A stretch of DNA of 64,000 nt from JAKAGZ01 sp035266865 (GTDB lineage Bacteria; Bacteroidota; Ignavibacteria; Ignavibacteriales; Ignavibacteriaceae), in assembly GCA_035266865.1 (NCBI GenBank), contig DATFMR010000028.1, positions 1-64,000 of the forward strand, read 5' to 3'. The position numbers and the translations under genes are program-made. Positions within the stretch are counted from its first letter, which is position 1. Each line of letters begins with the position of its first letter. The notes below the pieces were generated by a model that saw only the letters and a list, made by a program, of their open reading frames with translations, did no database searches and was not told where the DNA came from. Positions 18,992-25,616 of this stretch are shown here, one piece after another.

Positions 18992-20230
18992 CTACGTAAC
19001 TGCTAACAGGAGGTCTTGAATTTTATTGACCATCGAAGAGGATTTTTGTTTCTTATAAAAATCGAGCGAGAATTTTAAATTTTTTGCAGCTTCATCTTTT
19101 CTATTTAATTCGAAATAGAGAAGTCCTAATTCGAATGCGGTTTCAGCCTGATTGAGAATGTTCTCAAGTTCCTCATTTATCCTTAGACTTGATAATAAAT
19201 AGTTTTCTGCACCTTTGTAATTTTTTGTCTTTCTCTCAATAATGCCTTTTATTTTGTATATATCTGCAATAGACAGTCTGTCATTCAATTTGAAACAAAT
19301 CTCCATTGATTTATCTGCAAAAGCATTTGCAAGGGGATAGTCTTCAAGTTGCACATATATAAAAGCTTTGCTTAAATAAGAAAGAGCCAGGGTTGGAAGG
19401 TAGCCGGCTTTTAACCCTGAAGTTATGCTAAGGTCAAATTCCGAAAGTGCTGGCTGGTAATCACCTTTTTCCGTAAATAACATTCCAAGATTGTGCCTTA
19501 CTTCGGTTACCCTTCTAAAATCATGCAACTGTTCGAATTTAATTAAAGCCCTTTGATAATATGTAAATGCTGTATCAAAATTACCATGAATGCTATTTAA
19601 AATACCAAGATTTATTTCAAGTATTCCTATCAGCGCGTCATCTTTTTTATTTTGAAGGTATTTAAAGCTATTATCAAAATGCTTGTTAGCCTTTTTCAGA
19701 TCGCCTCTGTCACCTTCAATAGTTCCAAGCAGGTTTTCACATCGGAAACTGCCTTTGTAATCCTTTTGTTTTTGAAATAATTTTTTTGCTTTATTTATGT
19801 AGCTAATACTTTTATCCCAATCAGCCTGCCGGCTGGAAATATCTCCAAGCGCTAGTAATGAATGTGCGACTACATTTTCCTGTTCAGGATTATTTTTAAC
19901 AAGATTTAATATGTAATAATAAATTTCATTTGCCGTGCTTAACTCACCCTGAGCAATTGATAATTCACCTAAATATAAAATAAATTCAATGAATTTTTGG
20001 TAATCAAGCTTATTCTCTGCGAAAGTAATTAAAAAATTAATATTTGTGTGATAGTTTTGACTTGGGGCAATTTCTGAATCGAGTTGATTTCTTGTTGGTT
20101 TATTAAGAGAGGTTTTAAACGGTTTTTTGGGTACCGAATTCTTCTCTAAAATCCGCTTATATTCATTAATTTCGGATGGTTCAAAATAATTTTGAAGAAG
20201 TTTTTCAATTATTTGAACAATTGTTTTCAC
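18992..20230 (-). CDS. Tetratricopeptide repeat protein
   Basis: 412 residues, with roughly nine TPR units from residue 75 onwards (for example LLALGDISSRQADWDKSISY, NLGMLFTEKGDYQPALSEF and ELGLLYFELNRKDEAAKNLK). The first 70 residues are a non-repeat helical head. There is no signal peptide, so it should be cytosolic, acting as a protein-binding scaffold. The TPR style matches the C-terminal half of the Ser/Thr kinase at 25617-29189. It lies between the outer-membrane metallopeptidase gene and the two histidine kinases in the same direction, which suggests a link to signalling; that is inference. Confidence 0.85.
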   Translation of the reverse strand: MKTIVQIIEKLLQNYFEPSEINEYKRILEKNSVPKKPFKTSLNKPTRNQLDSEIAPSQNYHTNINFLITFAENKLDYQKFIEFILYLGELSIAQGELSTANEIYYYILNLVKNNPEQENVVAHSLLALGDISSRQADWDKSISYINKAKKLFQKQKDYKGSFRCENLLGTIEGDRGDLKKANKHFDNSFKYLQNKKDDALIGILEINLGILNSIHGNFDTAFTYYQRALIKFEQLHDFRRVTEVRHNLGMLFTEKGDYQPALSEFDLSITSGLKAGYLPTLALSYLSKAFIYVQLEDYPLANAFADKSMEICFKLNDRLSIADIYKIKGIIERKTKNYKGAENYLLSSLRINEELENILNQAETAFELGLLYFELNRKDEAAKNLKFSLDFYKKQKSSSMVNKIQDLLLAVT

Positions 20231-20347
20231 TGATTCGCCTGATTATTGAGTATATCAATATAGCTTTTTTTTGCATGCGGGACAAAGAAAAGCCTATAAA
20301 ATGAGTTATTTTACGACAAAAGGTCTATATTTCCGGACAAAATCAGA

Positions 20348-23314
20348 CTAATTTTTCAATAACTTATAAGATAAGAACCACTCCCAGGAATGACCATTTT
20401 CGTACCAAGCTTTGGCTATCCCAGCGGAAAAAGTTGACTCCAGATTGAACCAGTGTTTAAATACAAAATTGATCTGAGCGCCAACATTTCCCCAGGTTTT
20501 TATTTTATTATTCTTTTCAACAAACAGGCTACTTGAGTAAATTGAAAAATCAATGTAATTCAAATAATTTTGAAAAATACCAAGACTACCTAACCTTATA
20601 GGCGGAAGATTATTTTCTAACATTAGTTTGGCAAATTTATCAGTCTGCAAACTATAAATAGGTATTCCGGGGAATCTGAATATATCCCTATATTGTTTTA
20701 CCTCAACATCCTCTACTGCACGGTTACCAAATCCACCAAAGAAATAATGTGCCTGTAATAGCTTATCATTTTTATGATTATACCCGGCCCCAATTTTAAA
20801 ATGGAAAATGTTGTGGGAAGAAAGCCATGTGGAATAATTATCCCACTCCAAATGTAATTCTCCGGCAACCTCAGGCTTTTTATAATTTGAAGTGAAGGAA
20901 TTTAAGGTAATATTAAATTCATTTCCAGATTCGTAATCTACACTTCCTATACTTCTCCTCAGACTTTTAGAATTAATATTAGTTGATACTGTAAAGAAAT
21001 CCGGCTGAGAAACTTTGATCAAGTTGTCATTTATTGACTTAACACCGGAGTAAAAGTCAATCTCGGTTTTCTGAATAATTTTATGGGGATTATCAAACTT
21101 CCAATAAAATGAATGCGCAAAGGAAAATTTTGTACCTATCATCCCTCTTTTACGACTATTAAATAAATCAAAAAAATCAGGTGCATTATAATCAATACCC
21201 AGTGTAATTTTCTTTTTATATTCATATTTAGCACGGAGATGAAGCAGTGGACTTATTGAATTTTTATTGAAAGGAGAAATTCCAAATTCTAATGTTATAT
21301 CATGATTAATTAAAGGATCAGAAAATCTTGCAAAAAAACCAAGAACTTTTTGGGATTGAAATCCTGTAATTACCGGAATAAATGTCAAAGTATTAATATT
21401 GCCAAGTCCGTTGTATTCTTCTTCTTTTTCAACATTCTGTCTATAAAGATTATCATTTGCTTTTCCTAATGTCCAGTTGAGTACCTGCGGGTTTTTATCA
21501 ATAACTTCCTGGCCTAAATAATTAATCGCCGGTAGATGTACCGCAGAATTATTCGTGATCATTACCGGATAAAATCCATTTTCAGAAAACTCAAAAGCAA
21601 AAACTGCACCATCACCAACATAAACAGGATGAAATAGTCCTCTTACAGTGTTACTTATAGCTTCAATTTCATTTGTAGACAAATCCACTTTAAAAATATT
21701 TGATACGCCATTTGTATATGCGCTCCAGTAAATTGTATTTCCATCAGGGCTCCACGACGGGCTTTCAGGAGTTCCATTACTAGTTATTGTTTTATATTTG
21801 AACGGACCTCCTTCTTCAAGATCATCCAGATTGGCTAATACAATAGATTGTGAACCATTAGACCTATGAAGAACAGCTGCTAATAATTTTCCAGAAGGAC
21901 TAATTGAAAGGTCGAACAGTTCATCTCCAATATCAAAGCTTATAACAGGGACAATGGCATTATACGGAAAAGGTGAAAATGCAAGTGTCATTTTTCCTTC
22001 AGCATGTCTCACACCCCATAATTCGTGTGTTACTGGAGATATAGTAAGATCTCCTATCCGAAGATTATGTAATATTTCTTTTGTAGAACCTGTATTTGTA
22101 TCAAGCAACCACACATCTCTGAACAATTGATTATTATTTGTTGTATAGAAGAAGAAGCCTGTCTTTTTATCATAAGCCGTAGATGAAACTCGTATTAAAC
22201 TTGGAGTGGGAATTGTACCTATTTCAGATGATTGTTTTGATTCCAGGCTGAATCTCTTTATTCCTGCAAGATTATCCGGATGATGAAATCCAAATATTAA
22301 ATTTTTCCCTGTTTTGTCCAGGTGTGGTTCAGTAACCCAACCAAAGGGCTCATTTGATAATCTATTTAATGGTGTGATAGGAAATGAGTTTATTTTATCT
22401 ATATTCTTTCGCTGGAATTGTTTTTCATAACCAATAAAATCGGACCACGCATCTGATAAACTAATTCCAAAAACATCTTCGAATTTACTTCTGAATCCAG
22501 AATAAAAGTCTCCCGGTTCAGTTTTATACCAATTTATTAATTTCTTTTCGCCAAATTTTATGGCAATGTAAGAAGCAAACCTTGCACCATATAAATAATA
22601 TAAAGTTTCAACCAAAAATGATTTGCTGCTATATTTTGTATCCAAGGATAAATAAGAAGGAAATTCTGCATTATCAAAAACCATAGTACGGAAATACATT
22701 TCATCAAAATTACCAAGCGTTCTTCCGAACCCACCACTTAACCATGTTTCAAGAAATACTGCAATCCCTTCTTGGTGCCAACGTGGAGTGTACCTGTTAT
22801 AGCTTGTAAAAAGACTATAAAAAACAGAAAGAGGTTGCGTTTTTTCAGGAGCAACCTTTGAGAAAACTGATCTGCCTGCTTTTTCAATGTTACTTGCTTC
22901 ATCATCAACAACTACATGAACTAATTCATGACTTAATACCCACTGAAACCTTTCATTATAAGGTATATTTTCATAGCCAGGTTCAAATGGTTCAATTTCC
23001 ATCCTGATAAAATTCTCAGGAACTGTGGTTGCCGACGAAAATCCATAATCATAAGCATCATATGGATTAATAATGATTTTTTCAGTCGGATGATAATTAA
23101 AAAGATTGCTTAATTTTTCAAGAGCATTTTCACCGGATGCCAATAGATGCGGAACGAGAGTTGAGTCACTTTTCCTGTAAATTACTTCAAAGTGTTTGCT
23201 TTCAGCTTTATACCAGTCCGCTTGAGCAAAACCCGGTAAATCAAAAAAAGTAAAAGCCAAAAGTAAGACAATAATAATCTGTTTTATGGATCTGGTTTTC
23301 CGGGTAATATTCAC
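20348..23314 (-). CDS. MA-type metallopeptidase + propeller + probable outer-membrane barrel
   Basis: 988 residues. A signal peptide spans residues 1-31. A gluzincin-type peptidase domain follows with H129, E130 and H133 in LSHELVHVVVDD and the likely third zinc ligand E182 in RWHQEGIAVFLE. PD40/TolB-like propeller repeats follow from about 320 to 600 (SPSWSPDGNTIYWS). The last 330 residues show alternating strands with aromatic ends, ending in HSWEWFLSYKLLKN, as in outer-membrane barrels. The start is GTG with a poor ribosome binding site. A terminator lies between it and the repeat-protein gene upstream, so it probably depends on readthrough. A role in processing or moving the repeat protein is inference. 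Confidence 0.82.
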   Translation of the reverse strand: MNITRKTRSIKQIIIVLLLAFTFFDLPGFAQADWYKAESKHFEVIYRKSDSTLVPHLLASGENALEKLSNLFNYHPTEKIIINPYDAYDYGFSSATTVPENFIRMEIEPFEPGYENIPYNERFQWVLSHELVHVVVDDEASNIEKAGRSVFSKVAPEKTQPLSVFYSLFTSYNRYTPRWHQEGIAVFLETWLSGGFGRTLGNFDEMYFRTMVFDNAEFPSYLSLDTKYSSKSFLVETLYYLYGARFASYIAIKFGEKKLINWYKTEPGDFYSGFRSKFEDVFGISLSDAWSDFIGYEKQFQRKNIDKINSFPITPLNRLSNEPFGWVTEPHLDKTGKNLIFGFHHPDNLAGIKRFSLESKQSSEIGTIPTPSLIRVSSTAYDKKTGFFFYTTNNNQLFRDVWLLDTNTGSTKEILHNLRIGDLTISPVTHELWGVRHAEGKMTLAFSPFPYNAIVPVISFDIGDELFDLSISPSGKLLAAVLHRSNGSQSIVLANLDDLEEGGPFKYKTITSNGTPESPSWSPDGNTIYWSAYTNGVSNIFKVDLSTNEIEAISNTVRGLFHPVYVGDGAVFAFEFSENGFYPVMITNNSAVHLPAINYLGQEVIDKNPQVLNWTLGKANDNLYRQNVEKEEEYNGLGNINTLTFIPVITGFQSQKVLGFFARFSDPLINHDITLEFGISPFNKNSISPLLHLRAKYEYKKKITLGIDYNAPDFFDLFNSRKRGMIGTKFSFAHSFYWKFDNPHKIIQKTEIDFYSGVKSINDNLIKVSQPDFFTVSTNINSKSLRRSIGSVDYESGNEFNITLNSFTSNYKKPEVAGELHLEWDNYSTWLSSHNIFHFKIGAGYNHKNDKLLQAHYFFGGFGNRAVEDVEVKQYRDIFRFPGIPIYSLQTDKFAKLMLENNLPPIRLGSLGIFQNYLNYIDFSIYSSSLFVEKNNKIKTWGNVGAQINFVFKHWFNLESTFSAGIAKAWYENGHSWEWFLSYKLLKN

Positions 23315-23335
23315 TTTTGTAAACGAATTAATAAT

Positions 23336-23361
23336 AAAAAAGTCCCGTATAATGCGGGACT
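23336..23361 (-). terminator. Intrinsic terminator between the repeat-protein gene and the metallopeptidase gene
   Basis: On the minus strand AGTCCCG and CGGGACT form a 7-bp stem with a 7-nt loop, followed by TTTTTTATTATT. It lies about 70 bases after the repeat-protein stop and only 22 bases before the next start codon, leaving no room for a promoter, so downstream expression would need readthrough. Confidence 0.88.
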
Positions 23362-23429
23362 TTAATTTACAAATATTTCTTAAATTATAAACGACTTATG
23401 ATTTTTCACATAAAGCCTGAAATATTTAT

Positions 23430-23570
23430 TTAGTTCAGCTGTGTATTTGAGGTAGCCCAACCATATCTGCTGCCTAATTTTGACAACTGATTGTTAGATG
23501 TTGCCCATCCATACCTGCTGCCTAATTCTGACAACTGGTTGTTAGATGTTGCCCATCCATACCTGCTGCC
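23430..23570 (-). repeat. Three tandem 48-bp repeats inside the secreted repeat protein gene
   Basis: Units of 48 bp begin (minus strand) at 23570, 23522 and 23474. The copies are nearly identical at DNA level (shared GCTGCC/ACAACTGRTTGTTAGA blocks on the plus strand), including at third codon positions, which points to recent amplification or gene conversion. The 48-bp period gives 16-residue protein repeats. It is coding and not a CRISPR. Confidence 0.92.
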
Positions 23571-23804
23571 GATTGCTTCAAGCTGAGATGTAGATTTATT
23601 TACAAAAATCCTAAAATTCGCATTGCTAACATCATTAATATTTACTTCAGTAGCTGAAGTTGAATTTAATGTTGTAGCCTCTGTGTTTACGCGGAATCTT
23701 GTAGCCTTCTCTACATTACTCGGTGTCTGAGCAACGCCTGAAACCGAAAATACTAGAACAGCTAGAACAAGAATTGCTGCTGAAGAAAATAATTTTTGGC
23801 ACAT
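23430..23804 (-). CDS. Small secreted tandem-repeat protein (putative peptide precursor)
   Basis: 124 residues, not assigned to any family. Residues 1-26 form a signal peptide (cleavage likely after SVSGVAQ or just before). Residues 27-70 are Thr/Ser/Asn-rich. The C-terminus consists of three 16-residue repeats starting at G79, G95 and G111: GSRYGWATSNNQLSEL, the same with KL, and a last copy GSRYGWATSNTQLN ending the protein. TSQLEAI just before looks like a decayed half copy. Start: AAAGGTG five bases before the ATG. It is driven by a consensus sigma-54 promoter and has its own terminator. The repeat layout suggests a precursor cut into like peptides, or a surface repeat protein; I cannot tell which. 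Confidence 0.85.
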   Translation of the reverse strand: MCQKLFSSAAILVLAVLVFSVSGVAQTPSNVEKATRFRVNTEATTLNSTSATEVNINDVSNANFRIFVNKSTSQLEAIGSRYGWATSNNQLSELGSRYGWATSNNQLSKLGSRYGWATSNTQLN

Positions 23805-23857
23805 AACACACCTTTAAAAAGAAAAATAGAAAATAGTTTTTTAAGCGATATACTAGT

Positions 23858-23873
23858 TGCAAGGTTTATGCCA
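23858..23873 (-). promoter_or_regulatory. Sigma-54 (RpoN) promoter of the repeat-protein gene
   Basis: The minus strand reads TGGCATAAACCTTGCA, which matches TGGCAY-R-N4-TTGCW at every position, with GG and GC separated by 10 bases as sigma-54 holoenzyme requires. The start site would fall near 23847, giving a leader of about 43 bases. A sigma-54 activator is encoded 340 bases upstream. Confidence 0.88.
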
Positions 23874-23964
23874 TGTAACAAAAGCCCAATATTTGATCCA
23901 TTTTGAATAAAATGATATAGATATAGGTAGATTTTACCGAAAGGGGCAAGTAAAATTGAGGAAT

Positions 23965-23993
23965 TTGTAAAGATATTTTACAATATTTTACAA
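23965..23993. promoter_or_regulatory. Putative activator (enhancer) binding site
   Basis: TTGTAAA-N5-TTTACAA is a perfect inverted repeat, followed by another TTTACAA exactly 10 bp on. It lies about 120-145 bp upstream of the predicted sigma-54 start, the usual place for enhancer sites. TTGTAAA (23317-23323) and TTTACAA (23366-23372) also flank the terminator before the metallopeptidase gene. The region is AT-rich, so chance is possible. Confidence 0.55.
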
Positions 23994-24024
23994 TTTATGC
24001 GAATAAATTGAATAAACGTAATAA

Positions 24025-24103
24025 AACACGGCTCTGAAGTCAGAGCCGGTTGATAATTTAGTTCTGTGCCAAAAATTATCGCTTAAATACTATTTTTCTT
24101 TCA
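24025..24103 (-). ncRNA. Candidate small RNA antisense-like to the repeat-protein mRNA leader
   Basis: A sigma-54-like promoter (24114-24129) and a terminator (24029-24048) frame about 75-80 bases with no start codon. The transcript would contain the complement of 24077-24100. That plus-strand segment (TATCGCTTAAATACTATTTT) closely matches the mRNA leader of the repeat protein, minus strand from 23850 (TATCGCTTAAAAAACTATTT): 11 identical bases, then a gapped match. Pairing just upstream of that gene's ribosome binding site is therefore possible. Expression is unproven. The rest of 23874-24210 holds no gene that I can see. Confidence 0.4.
24029..24048 (-). terminator. Hairpin terminator downstream of the activator gene / candidate small RNA
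   Basis: CGGCTCTGA pairs with TCAGAGCCG (9 bp, possibly 7 with a larger loop) and is followed on the minus strand by GTTTTATTACG. It would end transcripts from the dppB-activator operon, from the candidate small RNA, or both. Confidence 0.75.
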
Positions 24104-24113
24104 GGCAGTAAGT

Positions 24114-24129
24114 TTCAAGAGTTGTGCCA
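24114..24129 (-). promoter_or_regulatory. Sigma-54-like promoter with one mismatch
   Basis: Minus strand TGGCACAACTCTTGAA matches the sigma-54 consensus except that the -12 GC is GA. The -24 element is perfect (TGGCACA). It lies 82 bases after the activator stop codon and points to the candidate small RNA. Because -12 GC is highly conserved, activity is uncertain. Confidence 0.45.
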
Positions 24130-24210
24130 CGAATATAAAATAGAAAAGCTTTAATTATGGGAAATTTTATAGGTTTTTATATAATTCGAATTGAATTTAT
24201 ATGTATCGTT

Positions 24211-25614
24211 TCAGGATTTGGTATTGTTATGAGGCACTTTTTTTAGCAGTAAATCCAGTTTGGGCCTTGAAATACCTAAACATTCTGCAGTTTGGGATTT
24301 ATTTCCATTCAGCTTTTTAAATACGTTCTGAGCATACAATATTTCAAGGTTTTTCAAATCGACCTTAGTATAATCCAATTCAAATTTCACAAATTGTGGA
24401 AGTCTGGAAAGATCGACCATATTCTCCTTTGCTAGAGCCTTTACATTCTGAGTCAAATTTGAGAAATATTTCATTCTTAATGTAGTATCTTCGCTTAATA
24501 AAACTGCTCTTTCAACAGAATTTCTCAACTCCCTGATATTCCCTGGCCAAGGGTAATGCATCATAAAATCTTTTAATTGATTTTCAATTTTTTTAATCTT
24601 TTTATTAAACTGCTGATTAAAATCTTCAATAAATTTATGCGTTATTAGTATAACATCATCTCCTCTTTCCCTAAGAGGAGGAATTTCTATGGAGACAACA
24701 TTAAGACGGTGATAAAGATCTCTCCTGAATTGACCTGTAGAAAGCATTTTTTCAAGATCTCTGTTTGTTGCAGAAATGATTCTCCCGTTTATTGGAATAT
24801 CAACAATTCCCCCCAAACGACGCACGAGTTTTTTTTCAATTGTTCTTAAAAGTTTGGCTTGGATGTTTAGACTCAGATCACCCATTTCATCGAGAAAAAG
24901 AGTTCCGTTTTCTGCCAGCTCAAACAAACCATACTTCCTGCTTTTAGCATTTGTAAAAGCTCCCGCTTCATATCCAAATAATTCTGATTCCATTAAATTC
25001 TCAGGAATAGCGCTACAGGTAATATCAACAAATGGACCGCTTGCTCTTTTGCTGTATTCATGTATCACACGCGCAAACAGACCCTTACCGGTACCAGTCT
25101 CACCCAATATAACTACACTGACATCGTTTTTATCAGCAACTTTTTTAGCAAGTTCAAGGACCCTCAGAAATTCACGTGAAGTTCCAACAATTGACCTGAT
25201 ATTATAAATATCTTTTTTAGAACGGGCAGACTCTGATTTATTTGTTTTGTAAGTCTTATTTGTAATTATCTCAGTCAGGTAAGAATTAAGTTTGGGTAAT
25301 TCGAATGGTAGAACAAATATATCTACAAATCCTAATTTAGCTAAAGAACTAACAAGTACTGCATCATTAGTGTTGATAACAAAGATTAAAATATTGCTTA
25401 TGTTTTCTCTGACTTTTAAAATTCTGTTAAGATATTTTGAACTTAGGCTGGATATTTGGAATACTAAAATATCATCAGGGTTTATCTCAATTTTTTTTTG
25501 AATGAGGCAATCTACAGAAAAATCCTTTAGTTCAAGTTGCTTTACTGCAGACGAAATTGAAGAAACATCTTCTGTATCTGAATAAATTTTTATTATAATT
25601 TTTGAATCGGACAT
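24211..25614 (-). CDS. Sigma-54-dependent transcriptional activator with degenerate receiver
   Basis: 467 residues in three parts. Residues 1-120 look like a receiver fold that lost its phosphorylation site: ILVFQIS stands where an Asp-bearing strand is expected, yet FVDIFVLPFELPKL mimics the KPF end. The AAA+ domain has Walker A GETGTGKG (171-178), the sigma-54 contact loop GAFTNA (218-223, usually GAFTGA), Walker B LFLDEMGD (239-246) and an arginine-finger region (FRRDLYHRL). A Fis-type HTH ends the protein (GNKSQTAECLGISRPKLDLL). It starts 2 bases after the Ser/Thr kinase stop, so kinase control is likely. Its probable target is the sigma-54 promoter at 23858-23873. Confidence 0.93.
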   Translation of the reverse strand: MSDSKIIIKIYSDTEDVSSISSAVKQLELKDFSVDCLIQKKIEINPDDILVFQISSLSSKYLNRILKVRENISNILIFVINTNDAVLVSSLAKLGFVDIFVLPFELPKLNSYLTEIITNKTYKTNKSESARSKKDIYNIRSIVGTSREFLRVLELAKKVADKNDVSVVILGETGTGKGLFARVIHEYSKRASGPFVDITCSAIPENLMESELFGYEAGAFTNAKSRKYGLFELAENGTLFLDEMGDLSLNIQAKLLRTIEKKLVRRLGGIVDIPINGRIISATNRDLEKMLSTGQFRRDLYHRLNVVSIEIPPLRERGDDVILITHKFIEDFNQQFNKKIKKIENQLKDFMMHYPWPGNIRELRNSVERAVLLSEDTTLRMKYFSNLTQNVKALAKENMVDLSRLPQFVKFELDYTKVDLKNLEILYAQNVFKKLNGNKSQTAECLGISRPKLDLLLKKVPHNNTKS

Positions 25615-25616
25615 TT

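Noticed and set aside
23430..23570. CRISPR-like array of 48-bp repeats
   Set aside because: Repeats are directly adjacent with no spacers, have a period divisible by three and lie in frame in a protein with signal peptide and ribosome binding site.
23430..23804. Ribosomally made, enzymatically modified peptide precursor matched to the radical SAM protein at 8388
   Set aside because: The radical SAM gene is 14 kb away, and the repeat protein has a Sec-type signal peptide and no cysteines in the mature part. A link cannot be supported.
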